From the NCBI GenBank assembly GCA_002292215.1, contig DBBN01000064.1:45269-98280 (forward strand): 53,012 nucleotides of DNA, given 5' to 3'. Position numbers and translations under genes: made by a program. Shown piece after piece: positions 33,922-42,054 of this stretch; position 1 is the first letter of the stretch, and each line of letters opens with the position of its first letter. The notes under the pieces were generated by a model. It was not told the origin of the DNA. It worked only from the letters and a program-made list of their open reading frames with translations, and searched no databases. Origin of the DNA: Glaciecola sp. UBA983 (GTDB taxonomy: Bacteria > Pseudomonadota > Gammaproteobacteria > Enterobacterales > Alteromonadaceae).

Positions 33922-35494
33922 TTACATACCACACCCAACCTTCACTCTTTGGGTAAGTATACCTGTCATATTCATCGTACTGTCCCTAATATTAAAACAA
34001 CTCAACTTTCGCTACGAAAAGATTTTTGCGTATATTGGAATAATAGCGATATTTTTGATTGCTATTACCGTATCCAATGGATTAAACAATCCAGGCTCAT
34101 ATTTATGGATGGTGGCAATAAGTATATATTTATTATTTTCTCGCCCTAATATATTAAGTAGCCACTTAATAATAATTAATTCATCCTTACTCATTACATT
34201 ATTAATCTTGCATCGTTTTGAGGTCCTTAATTTTCAATATACTCCTGTTGGTTCATTAGCATTAGAGTATCTTGGCATCAAGGCGCCTGTCATGTTCGCC
34301 ACTTATATACCGATAACACTGTTTATTGTTTATCTTCACGATAAAAACAAAAAATCTATCATCGCATTAGAAGATAAAAACAAAGAACAAAACAAACTAT
34401 TGTCTTTATTGAATCATGAAATCCGTAATCCATTAAATGGCCTCATCAATATTTTACCAATTATTGAACAACACAAAAACGAGCCTCATCTACAAGACAA
34501 GTATTTACAGATCGCATACACTAATGGCAAAGTGCTCAAAGAAACGTTAGAACAAAGCTTACAACTGCAAAAAATAGACTCTAATAATTTCACTGTAAAG
34601 AATTCGACATTGGAACTACGCTCATGGCTAGCCGAGCATTTGACCAGTTATAGCAGTCAAATTACAAACAAAAAAATAGAATTAACCAGTACCTTTTCAC
34701 CTGATTTTCCCAAATATGTCTGTACTGATCAACGCGCACTGAATGTCATTGTGAATAATTCATTAAGCAATGCGATCAAATTTACCCACCACGGCTGTGT
34801 ATCAGTATCATTATCCCATCAGGATAATAATATGGTCATCAAAATTAAAGATACGGGTATTGGGATCGCACAGGAACAACAAAAGTCTATTTTTTTACCT
34901 TTCACACAACTTGATGAAGGCGAAGGCAAACAGTATGAAGGTGCAGGATTAGGGTTAGCCTTATTACAGAAATGTGTGGATGTGTTGCATGGTTCGATTG
35001 CACTCAAGAGCGAATTAAATGTCGGTAGCGAATTTACATTAACAATTCCGGTTGAATTTAAACACGAAATAATAAAACTTAAGAAAAAATTAAAAATAAA
35101 TAACCTCATCGACCTAACTGATGTCGTTGTTGTCATTATTGATGATCACAAGGTTAATTTAGAAATACTCAAGTTACAGTTGAAGTTTTCCAATGCTAAC
35201 ATCAAGGCATTTAGCGATCCGATAATGGCATGCGAGTTCTGTAAATCCCATCATGTCGATATAATAATTTCGGATATATCTATGCCTCAAATGGACGGGA
35301 TTACCCTACTTAAAAAACTCAGCGCCAAAAGCCTTCCTCCGGTAAGAATTGCAGTGACCGGCAATACACTAGCCGAACAACAGCAAAAATATTTTGTCGC
35401 CGGTTATCAAGATATCATCACCAAACCCTATGATTTGGATGTCTTGTATACGTGTATCAATACACTTTATCAACGCCATCTGCAACAAGCATAG
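33911..35494 (+). CDS. Hybrid sensor histidine kinase with receiver domain
   Basis: A 527-residue membrane kinase: five hydrophobic segments (about residues 12-30, 38-54, 63-77, 84-101 and 124-142), a HisKA domain with LLNHEIRNPLNG (His169), an HATPase domain with the N-box around residue 282-289, DTGIGI (314-319) and GAGLGLAL (344-351), and a C-terminal receiver with Asp455 and Lys505. No periplasmic sensor loop is large. The annotated start is TTG and a better start lies upstream in another frame, so the N-terminus is doubtful. A six-segment sensor would be similar in plan to CqsS-type autoinducer kinases, but I cannot confirm that. No response-regulator gene is adjacent. Confidence 0.85.
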   Translation: MVNNYIPHPTFTLWVSIPVIFIVLSLILKQLNFRYEKIFAYIGIIAIFLIAITVSNGLNNPGSYLWMVAISIYLLFSRPNILSSHLIIINSSLLITLLILHRFEVLNFQYTPVGSLALEYLGIKAPVMFATYIPITLFIVYLHDKNKKSIIALEDKNKEQNKLLSLLNHEIRNPLNGLINILPIIEQHKNEPHLQDKYLQIAYTNGKVLKETLEQSLQLQKIDSNNFTVKNSTLELRSWLAEHLTSYSSQITNKKIELTSTFSPDFPKYVCTDQRALNVIVNNSLSNAIKFTHHGCVSVSLSHQDNNMVIKIKDTGIGIAQEQQKSIFLPFTQLDEGEGKQYEGAGLGLALLQKCVDVLHGSIALKSELNVGSEFTLTIPVEFKHEIIKLKKKLKINNLIDLTDVVVVIIDDHKVNLEILKLQLKFSNANIKAFSDPIMACEFCKSHHVDIIISDISMPQMDGITLLKKLSAKSLPPVRIAVTGNTLAEQQQKYFVAGYQDIITKPYDLDVLYTCINTLYQRHLQQA

Positions 35495-35526
35495 TCCGTA
35501 TAAAAACTGACAGGTATTGCTTCGCG

Positions 35527-37674
35527 TTAGTCTATCGCAAATTGATAATTAATATTTAGCCCTACAGTGCGCCCAGCGCTAAGCACTTTATCTCCCACGG
35601 CTAATTGCGCAGCAGTGACGCGATTAACGCCGGCTAAATGCGGTGCATACGTTTTGTCGAAGATATTTGTAGCCACCAATTGTATCTTTAGCCCAGAATC
35701 AAACTGATAATAGCCATTGAAATTGACCACGCCATAACCTGATGTTGACGTTTCATTTTGTAATTCAGCAACGTTATTTTGCGCTGCAGCAAGTTCAGTA
35801 TGAAGAATAAAGCCATAGCTATTACTGTCATGTTCCTGCTGCCAACTTAAGGACACATCTCCTGAAAATGGGGCTAGGCGATACAGATCTTGGTTAAGGG
35901 TGCCGGTTTGCTTACCTTTAACATATTGCCCAGTTATACCCAGTGACCAATTATCACTAAACGCATATTGATAGGTAACATCAAATCCCGCAATTTGGGC
36001 ATCTTCATTTGCCCAGATCAACGGGGGCGCAATATTATTCATCTGTGCAATCATATTGGCCGACATATTATCAGATGGCATCCCCATAATATAATTGTCG
36101 ATTTGAGACCAATACACGCTAGGCGCTAAACGCCAACGTAGACCCGTAAACTCAGCACTCACATCAACTTTGAAAGCTGTTTCTTTGCTTAAATCTAAGT
36201 TACCTAAGTAATTGCGACCATCAGCCATGCCAGCTGAGATCCCCAATGGAAACCACGTATATAATTGTTGATAGATAGGCGCTTGTTCTTTTACGCCAGC
36301 AGACAGTGTCCACACTGATGATTCATTGCTAGGTAAAGAGATCCGCCCGACAACATCAAGTAAATCAAATAATTTACTGCGCTGCGCGGTATTAAATGCA
36401 TCACGTAAATTTGCCACATTGGGATTCATCATCGCCATATTAGAATCTACAGTGCCAGCATCTGCGGAGATGCGACTATACCGACCTCCGAAAAGCCATT
36501 GCAGATCTGACGATTTTTCCTGTTCCCATTGTGCATAAACGGATGCAGTATCGCGCTGTACGTCATTGAAGTTATTCAGATAAAACATCGCCATATTTGG
36601 GTTGGTGATATTTGAATAATGCTCTTTGGTATACCAATCGACACCATATTCACTGCGCCATTGAGCGTCGATGTGTGACGCTTTGATGCTGATACTACGC
36701 CCTTCACTATCTACATAATTTTCACGATACGCAGCGTTGTTGGTATTGCTACGTAAGGTAAAGTTATCCATTATGTGTTCGTTGTTATTGGCGCGCACTT
36801 GCGTCTTTAGCTGCCATTGGTTGTTCAAGCGTTGGGTATAATCCAGTCCGGCCAACAATGCATCGATATAAATAATATCCATAGCTAAGGTGGGCGTCCC
36901 CGATTCATTGGTGGTGCGAGCCGTCACAAAGCCATCAATGCTGTAATTTTTAGCTACATAGCCTCCCCGAATTTTAACGCCGTGGCGGTCATAAAAACTA
37001 GAAGGAATGACAATGCCATTACCACCACTACTACCTGCACGATAGTTATCAGCGGTTTGTTTATCGGCAATAACCGAGATGTAAGTATTATGATTAATCG
37101 CATTAGCCGACACACTGTAATGGGTTTTGTTAAAGCTAAAACGACTGACGCTGAGTCCTCCCGAAAATGTTCGTTGTTCAGAATCGGTAAGCTCCGGAGC
37201 AATATGACTAATAGCTACCGCTCCTCCGATAGTTTCAGCCCCAACACTAACGGGCGCGATGCCTCGATACAATGTCACCTCTTGGCCGATAGAGCCAATC
37301 ACATGAGATAAAGGAGAATCCATCCCATTGGGACCGGCAGCGGTAATAACACTACCGTCGATTTGTACATTAACCCGGTCAGAAAACATGCCACGGTATT
37401 GAATAATGCCACTGACTGCGCCATTGCCATTGATACTGATCCCTGGTAGTTGGGCTAGCTGGTTGCGCATATCAGGTGCACTGGATTGTGTTGGATCTAA
37501 CGTCGTTTCAATTAATAATGGGTGATGCTGCCCTGTAACGGTGATCGTTTCGAGTGCCGTCGAATTGGCATAGGCTGGTGCGCTAATTAATGTAACAGCA
37601 ACTGCGAGTGATAAAAAATGACGTGCGAAGATACGTTGCGGTTTTGCGGCCGCAGACAAACTTAAATTTTGCAT
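35527..37674 (-). CDS. TonB-dependent outer-membrane receptor, possibly for copper
   Basis: A 715-residue beta-barrel receptor with an N-terminal signal peptide (cleavage probably after PAYA, near residue 36), a plug domain (LETITVTGQ TonB-box-like region, then DMRNQLAQLPGISI, GMFSDRVNVQIDG and LYRGIAPVSVGAETIGGAV, about residues 42-155) and a barrel ending in aromatic-poor INYQFAID. The plug resembles the OprC/NosA copper receptor group, and methionine-rich stretches (for example NPNMAMFYLNN, SNMAMMNPN) fit metal binding. The DUF2946-like gene 65 bases upstream on the same strand supports the copper reading. Receptor class is secure; ligand is inference. Confidence 0.85.
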   Translation of the reverse strand: MQNLSLSAAAKPQRIFARHFLSLAVAVTLISAPAYANSTALETITVTGQHHPLLIETTLDPTQSSAPDMRNQLAQLPGISINGNGAVSGIIQYRGMFSDRVNVQIDGSVITAAGPNGMDSPLSHVIGSIGQEVTLYRGIAPVSVGAETIGGAVAISHIAPELTDSEQRTFSGGLSVSRFSFNKTHYSVSANAINHNTYISVIADKQTADNYRAGSSGGNGIVIPSSFYDRHGVKIRGGYVAKNYSIDGFVTARTTNESGTPTLAMDIIYIDALLAGLDYTQRLNNQWQLKTQVRANNNEHIMDNFTLRSNTNNAAYRENYVDSEGRSISIKASHIDAQWRSEYGVDWYTKEHYSNITNPNMAMFYLNNFNDVQRDTASVYAQWEQEKSSDLQWLFGGRYSRISADAGTVDSNMAMMNPNVANLRDAFNTAQRSKLFDLLDVVGRISLPSNESSVWTLSAGVKEQAPIYQQLYTWFPLGISAGMADGRNYLGNLDLSKETAFKVDVSAEFTGLRWRLAPSVYWSQIDNYIMGMPSDNMSANMIAQMNNIAPPLIWANEDAQIAGFDVTYQYAFSDNWSLGITGQYVKGKQTGTLNQDLYRLAPFSGDVSLSWQQEHDSNSYGFILHTELAAAQNNVAELQNETSTSGYGVVNFNGYYQFDSGLKIQLVATNIFDKTYAPHLAGVNRVTAAQLAVGDKVLSAGRTVGLNINYQFAID

Positions 37675-37705
37675 GATAAAACCTTTAAAAACTAAACTAA
37701 AATCG

Positions 37706-37721
37706 AATGTGTGAACACATT
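37706..37721. promoter_or_regulatory. Palindrome upstream of the TonB receptor gene
   Basis: AATGTGTGAACACATT has perfect 7-base arms around GA, 31 bases before the receptor start. It looks like an operator for a dimeric regulator; the regulator is unknown. Confidence 0.5.
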
Positions 37722-37739
37722 TAATTAATTATTGGTTAT

Positions 37740-38150
37740 TTAGTTCAAGGTAGGTGGCGCGCGGCTAGTAAAGAATAAATAGTAAAAACGATGCGTAAAG
37801 ATCTGTAAGGCGACATCAACTTTTACAGCAAACCACTGAGTCAGGCTAACAACCGGATTAGCATCAATCCAATCGAGCAACGTTAGTTGAATACCAGAGC
37901 TAGTTGGACAATCTATTGAAGTATTGGTTTTTGCATCATCCAAAGAGAATTCTTTGATTTCGCCAAATTCAAAATAATGATAAGCAGAAATTAATTTAAC
38001 TTTGGTGCCGGTACAGATCACTAATGCATTTTCGCGCACACTATCGCTCAATGAATCGTTAAGCGATATCAATCGTTGGTTGTTTAACGTGCTCGCGAGT
38101 AAACTATTGATACTCAACACGACAATGATCAAAAGATGTAATGGTTGCAA
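37740..38150 (-). CDS. DUF2946-like small secreted or membrane protein
   Basis: A 136-residue protein with an N-terminal hydrophobic segment (residues 4-20) likely to act as a signal or anchor. The pattern ALVICTGTKVKLIS, then IDCPTS, and a C-terminal FTSRAPP ending resembles DUF2946 proteins, which often accompany copper genes. The usual CPxC pair reads CPTS here, so one metal ligand seems lost. It precedes the TonB receptor on the same strand. The assignment rests on a short motif pattern. Confidence 0.6.
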   Translation of the reverse strand: MQPLHLLIIVVLSINSLLASTLNNQRLISLNDSLSDSVRENALVICTGTKVKLISAYHYFEFGEIKEFSLDDAKTNTSIDCPTSSGIQLTLLDWIDANPVVSLTQWFAVKVDVALQIFTHRFYYLFFTSRAPPTLN

Positions 38151-38207
38151 ATGTTGCTTCTAATCCTTGGTCAGCAAAGGACAAAACTTAACTGACTCGA
38201 AAATAAA

Positions 38208-38258
38208 ATGCAAGCATTGCATGGATAAAGATTGTTTTGTATCAAAATGATCTATAAT
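38208..38258 (+). promoter_or_regulatory. Probable ssrA promoter region with upstream palindrome
   Basis: A perfect -10 hexamer TATAAT is at 38253-38258, about 48 bases before the mature tmRNA 5' end, fitting a processed precursor; the -35 (TTGTTT, 38232-38237) is weak and 15 bases away. Upstream, ATGCAAGCATTGCAT (38208-38222) is a perfect inverted repeat of unknown function. Confidence 0.55.
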
Positions 38259-38305
38259 TTTTAATAGCTTAATCTGCAGTTAGTGCTAGAATATACATGA
38301 ACTTT

Positions 38306-38663
38306 GGGGCTGATTCGGATTCGACAGGATTCAATGATGCTTTAGGTGCATGCAGAGGTGCGGCTGGCCTCTTTAATAAGCCGCAAAAAAATAGTCGCAA
38401 ACGACGAAAACTACGCACTAGCAGCTTAATAACCTGTATAGGCCCTCCCACTCAAGTTTTTTCTACTAGCTGAGGTTCGGGAGGTCATCCCAGTAGGATA
38501 GCGAGGGAAGCTTGTCTAAGGCTGAACCGCGAAATAGTATTAGGCCAGCCTGACGGAATCCTGTTTGCCGGAGTCCTTAAGGTTAAATAAATGACAAACT
38601 AAGCATGTAGTACCGACGGCTGACGCTTTCTGGACGCGGGTTCAACTCCCGCCAGCTCCACCA
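38306..38663 (+). ncRNA. ssrA: Transfer-messenger RNA (tmRNA)
   Basis: Rescues stalled ribosomes with SmpB. The 358-base RNA begins GGGGCTGATTCGGATTCGAC and ends in CCAGCTCCACCA, forming the Ala-tRNA-like domain with the T-arm GGGTTCAACTCCC. The tag reading frame at 38397-38429 encodes ANDENYALAA followed by two stops (TAATAA). Pseudoknot regions lie between. The 3' end is an integration site, and the last 23 bases are repeated at 44278-44300. Confidence 0.98.
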
Positions 38664-38664
38664 A
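38641..38664 (+). repeat. attL core at the 3' end of ssrA
   Basis: The 24 bases from TTCAACTCCCGCC to CCACCAA are identical at 44278-44301. They span the T-arm and acceptor end of tmRNA, the classical target of P4-type integrases, so insertion leaves the RNA intact. Confidence 0.95.
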
Positions 38665-38674
38665 TTTGATAATC

Positions 38675-38700
38675 AAAGACATCCTAGGGTGTCTTTTTTT
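38675..38700 (+). terminator. Terminator downstream of ssrA supplied by the element
   Basis: AAAGACA-TCCTAGGG-TGTCTTT hairpin followed by a T-run, located inside the element just after attL. The presumed original ssrA terminator remains beyond attR at 44309-44341. Confidence 0.8.
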
Positions 38701-38782
38701 ATGTCTGCAACCCAGTAAAACCAGCATCTCTTAAGAATTACAATCCTCTAATATCCACTAACACCTTGTAACATCCTTTTCC

Positions 38783-38835
38783 TTAGTGGTACAGTTAGTG
38801 GCACAAACTCACATTTACATACATATGTACCACTA
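38783..38835. promoter_or_regulatory. Candidate arm-type integrase sites, left end
   Basis: Three related 10- to 11-mers: TTAGTGGTACA (38783-38793), TTAGTGGCACA (38795-38805) and inverted TGTACCACTA (38826-38835). The same sequence recurs at the right end (44207-44226), as expected for integrase arm sites. The inverted copy touches the int start and could also autoregulate it. Confidence 0.65.
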
Positions 38836-38837
38836 CT

Positions 38838-40064
38838 ATGCCAAGAATAACTAAACCACTAACATCGACTGAAATTAAAAACTCTAAGCCTAAGGGTAAA
38901 GAATATAAGCTCAATGATGGTGGTGGCTTGTCATTCAGAGTCCGAATTAATGGTACAAAAGATTGGATTTTTCGTTATTACGAGCCTTTTACTAAAAAAC
39001 GTAAAGACATTTCTTTTGGTAGCTTTCCCACAGTCAGTTTAGCGGACGCTCGAAACAAAAGGGATCAGGCGAAAAAATTATTAGATAATGATGTTGACCC
39101 AAAAGCGCATCAGCTTGAAAGTAAACGTCTTCAAACCGAAGAGCAAGCAAATACCCTACTCGCTATTACACAAGAATGGATGACCATAAAAGAAACGACT
39201 GTATCACTTAAGTTTGCCGTTCAAATTATGGCTTCACTAAACAACCATGTTTTACCTAGGTTGGGAAATATCACAGTAGATAAACTTACTCCAGCCCTAG
39301 TTATTGAAGTACTAAACCCTATTGCAGCAAAAGGTAATGCAGAAACGGTCAGAAGGTTATGCCAGCGTATCAATGAGATATTAGATTTTGCAGTCAACAC
39401 TGGCCGCTTACAAATAAATACATTATCTAAGATAAATAGTGCTTTTATTGCTCCTACAAAAAAGAACTTACCCGCACTTAAACCTGAAGAACTTCCCGTG
39501 TTCCTCAACACTTTGCAAAAAGCGAGTATAAAACTAGTAACACGGGCTTTAATTGAGTGGCAACTTAATACAATGGTAAGGCCTAGTGAAGCTGCCATGG
39601 CAGAGTGGCAAGAAATCGACTACGACAATAAACTATGGGTAATCCCTGCTCATAAAATGAAGAAAAAGAGTAATGGGGATCATTCTGTTCCGCTTACCAA
39701 ACAAACATTAGCTTTGCTTGAAATGATGAAGCCTATTAGTGGTTATGGACAACACTTATTCCCCGCCGATAGAGATCCAAAGACACACGTCAACAGCCAA
39801 ACCGCTAATATGGCTATCAAACGTATGGGGTACAAAGATAAGCTCGTTAGCCATGGAATGAGGAGCATTGCTAGTACGGTATTGAATGAAGAGGGATTTG
39901 ATTATGACGTTATTGAAGCTAGCTTAGCTCATGTTGATAAAAATACCGTTCGTAGAGCTTATAACAGAACAGATTATTTAGAACGTAGAAGAGTATTAAT
40001 GCAATGGTGGTCTGATTATATTGAAAATGCATCTAGAGGGAGCTGCACCTTGGCATCTACGTAG
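38838..40064 (+). CDS. int: P4-type tyrosine integrase
   Basis: Site-specific recombinase that inserts and excises the element at ssrA. The 408-residue protein has an N-terminal DUF4102 arm-binding domain (LNDGGGLSFRVRINGTKDW, residues about 25-43), a core-binding domain (about 105-195) and a catalytic domain with Arg248 (MVRPSEAA), His339-x-x-Arg342 (SHGMRSIAS), His365 (LAHVDKN) and the nucleophile Tyr380 (NRTDYLERRR). All catalytic residues are present, so it should be active. It reads away from ssrA into the element and ends in a hairpin terminator. Confidence 0.96.
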   Translation: MPRITKPLTSTEIKNSKPKGKEYKLNDGGGLSFRVRINGTKDWIFRYYEPFTKKRKDISFGSFPTVSLADARNKRDQAKKLLDNDVDPKAHQLESKRLQTEEQANTLLAITQEWMTIKETTVSLKFAVQIMASLNNHVLPRLGNITVDKLTPALVIEVLNPIAAKGNAETVRRLCQRINEILDFAVNTGRLQINTLSKINSAFIAPTKKNLPALKPEELPVFLNTLQKASIKLVTRALIEWQLNTMVRPSEAAMAEWQEIDYDNKLWVIPAHKMKKKSNGDHSVPLTKQTLALLEMMKPISGYGQHLFPADRDPKTHVNSQTANMAIKRMGYKDKLVSHGMRSIASTVLNEEGFDYDVIEASLAHVDKNTVRRAYNRTDYLERRRVLMQWWSDYIENASRGSCTLAST

Positions 40065-40100
40065 TATTGGCTCACATAAAGTATTGTCCGTTTACTGCAT

Positions 40101-40124
40101 AAAGCTATCATAAGATAGCTTTTG
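40101..40124 (+). terminator. Terminator of int
   Basis: AAAGCTATC-ATAA-GATAGCTTT is a perfect 9-bp stem followed by a short T-rich stretch. Confidence 0.8.
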
Positions 40125-40162
40125 TTATATGTGGTACTGCTATACAAAAACGAGCATCATTT

Positions 40163-40333
40163 TGTCTGAAGCCAATACTTACTAATGCGTACATCACTCG
40201 TTCGTATACCCCCCGCATGGATCGTATTTGGCTGTTAAAGGAACTAGTTGACAAAGTACACTAACATTACCTAAAAACCGCTTACAAAGCCATACAGACC
40301 GATACAGCTATCGCGCTTCGCTTGCTAGATACC
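40163..40333 (+). repeat. Direct repeat copy 1 flanking lrp/lysE
   Basis: About 170 bases resembling 41817-41988 in the same orientation, with shared blocks such as GGTTAAAGGAACTA-like TGTTAAAGGAACTAG and AAAGTACACTAACAT. By eye roughly three quarters of positions match. Both copies can be read in one frame as (Y)TPRxDxIxxLKEL..KVH then a stop, so the repeat may include the tail of a lost gene. Confidence 0.75.
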
Positions 40334-40577
40334 TATATCCGCTCTGACTGGAATAATAGGAATTGTAAGGGCTCAAATAGCTTAGAGTGTTTTGAATACT
40401 AATATTCGATTTATGCCACTCCTGACGGAGTGTCATCAACTTTTATCCTTCACGCATTAAAGTACGTCACTACGAATCGCTTCGCTCATCTACATACCTT
40501 TTTTAGCGTTTAAAAACAAACTTACAACTTCAATGTTCTTATACGAAATTAACAGTCGAACATTAGTAAATTCTATT

Positions 40578-41036
40578 TCAACAATACCCCCTTTCATCCT
40601 TGGATGAATTCATAACTAGGTAGGTGGTAATTGAATTAACTTGAGGTAGTGAGCCGAGTACTTCTGCATGAAATTTCTTATAGTCAGTTGTGCTTTTTAC
40701 CTCAACACGCAGCAGATATTCGAATGCTCCGGCCACGTTGTGACATTCGGTAACCTGTACAGCGTCTTGCATTACTTTCTCAAACTCTTTGTGGGATTTG
40801 ATACCATGATTTGATAAGCCAACAGTTACATAAGCCAAAAAATTTCTGTTCAGTGCGTCGCGATCTAAAATAGCTCGGTACCCTCTAATTACTCCCAAAT
40901 CCTCTAATTCTTGCACTCGACGAAGACATGCTGATGGAGACAGTCCGACCTTATCTGCTAGTTTGGTGTTGCTAATACGTCCTTCGCTCGAAAGTGAGCG
41001 CAATATTAAATCGTTATACCTGTCAAATTTAGTCAT
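40578..41036 (-). CDS. Lrp/AsnC-family regulator, element cargo
   Basis: A 152-residue feast/famine regulator: N-terminal helix-turn-helix (residues about 5-60; RISNTKLADKVGLSPSACLRRVQEL) and a C-terminal RAM ligand-binding domain (about 68-145; AFEYLLRVEVKSTTDYKKF). It is divergent from a LysE-type exporter gene with 176 bases between them, the usual layout for local control of amino-acid export. Expected to sense an amino acid and control lysE. It is part of the segment between the two direct repeats. Confidence 0.92.
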   Translation of the reverse strand: MTKFDRYNDLILRSLSSEGRISNTKLADKVGLSPSACLRRVQELEDLGVIRGYRAILDRDALNRNFLAYVTVGLSNHGIKSHKEFEKVMQDAVQVTECHNVAGAFEYLLRVEVKSTTDYKKFHAEVLGSLPQVNSITTYLVMNSSKDERGYC

Positions 41037-41212
41037 TAGTTGTGTAAATTAGTTTAATTTATCAATAATAATAACAATATTTACTTAAAGATGAAATATA
41101 ATGATCATATATAAATAACTAATACTTACTTTTCAATGAAACCGCACTAGAAATAGACGTTTTTATTAAGAAAGGGTCGCGTTTTTTCAATTTTTTTAAC
41201 AGGTATCACTAT

Positions 41213-41758
41213 ATGCTTAGTTTCATCTTATTTGCCTTTATCACATCTATTACACCTGGACCTAACAACTCTATGCTGATGTCTTCTGGGATTCGATTCG
41301 GGGTTAAACGGTCTTTACCGCACCTATTCGGTATCAATATTGGATTTGGGGTTATGTATTTGGGTGTTGGTTCAATTCTTCCCATAATCCCAATTAAATT
41401 CATTGTCATATTGGAATATATAGCAATGGCTTTGCTCGTATATATCGCCTTCAAGATTGCTACTGCATCGACAGAAATCAACGATAGTAATACCGAAGAT
41501 AAGCCTTGGGGATTCCTAAAAGCTGCTGCGTTTCAATGGATAAACCCCAAGGCACTAATGATGGCGTTTGCAGGGACAACATCATATGGTCTCGATACGG
41601 TAACAGCAGCCGCTATTTTTACGGCTACCAACGTTGTATGCGGGGCATGGATATTTGCAGGGTCTTGGATGCGACAGTTTCTATTGGCAAGTCCAAATAG
41701 AACACGGGCGATTTATATTGTATTAACAATAACAATGATTGGTACAATGGTTTTTTAG
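41213..41758 (+). CDS. LysE/RhtB-family exporter, element cargo
   Basis: A 181-residue inner-membrane exporter with about five to six hydrophobic segments. The N-terminus SITPGPNNSMLMSSG with the TPGPN motif is diagnostic, and FQWINPKALMMA near residue 108-119 is the second family signature. It is somewhat shorter than the usual 195-210 residues and ends soon after the last hydrophobic segment, so it may lack a final helix. Probably exports an amino acid or related metabolite under the divergent Lrp-type regulator. Confidence 0.9.
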   Translation: MLSFILFAFITSITPGPNNSMLMSSGIRFGVKRSLPHLFGINIGFGVMYLGVGSILPIIPIKFIVILEYIAMALLVYIAFKIATASTEINDSNTEDKPWGFLKAAAFQWINPKALMMAFAGTTSYGLDTVTAAAIFTATNVVCGAWIFAGSWMRQFLLASPNRTRAIYIVLTITMIGTMVF

Positions 41759-41816
41759 GCTTTAGAAGAAGCATTAGCGTTTACGGGCTCAGTCATGCTT
41801 TGTATTAGTTAAATTA

Positions 41817-41988
41817 TGTCTGAAGCTATTACTTACTAATGTATCCCTCACTAGTTTTTATACCCCCCGTGTGGATCATATACGGCGGTTAAAGGAACTA
41901 GGTAATAAAGTACACTAACATCACTTAAAAACGTCTTACAATGCCATACAGATCGTTACAACTACCGCGCGTCGCTTGCTGGGTGCCT
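41817..41988 (+). repeat. Direct repeat copy 2 flanking lrp/lysE
   Basis: Diverged second copy of 40163-40333, directly downstream of lysE. Shared landmarks include ATACCCCCCG, GTTAAAGGAACTAG, AAAGTACACTAACAT and GCTTGCT. Together with copy 1 it brackets a 1.48-kb segment holding lrp and lysE. The rest of the 296-base gap to the next gene is a terminator hairpin. Confidence 0.75.
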
Positions 41989-42004
41989 AGAGCGGATAAC
42001 TTTA

Positions 42005-42053
42005 AAAACGGATGGACGGATATTCCCTTAGGTATATCCATCCGTCCGTTTTG
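42005..42053. terminator. Hairpin terminator after the RepA-like gene
   Basis: AACGGATGGACGGATAT pairs with ATATCCATCCGTCCGTT (two wobble positions), with A residues on one side and T on the other. It probably ends the leftward orf240-alpA-ATPase transcript and anything reaching it from the left. Confidence 0.78.
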
Positions 42054-42054
42054 T

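Larger units (their letters stand above)
40065..40577. other. Gene-free 513-base stretch inside the element
   Basis: Holds the int terminator, the first ~170-bp direct repeat, and a near-perfect hairpin around 40414-40435 (CACTCC-TGAC-GGAGTG with extended arms). No credible gene is visible. It separates int from the lrp/lysE pair. Confidence 0.7.

Noticed and set aside
40163..41988. Composite transposon around lrp/lysE
   Set aside because: The flanking repeats are direct, short and lack a transposase or terminal inverted repeats.
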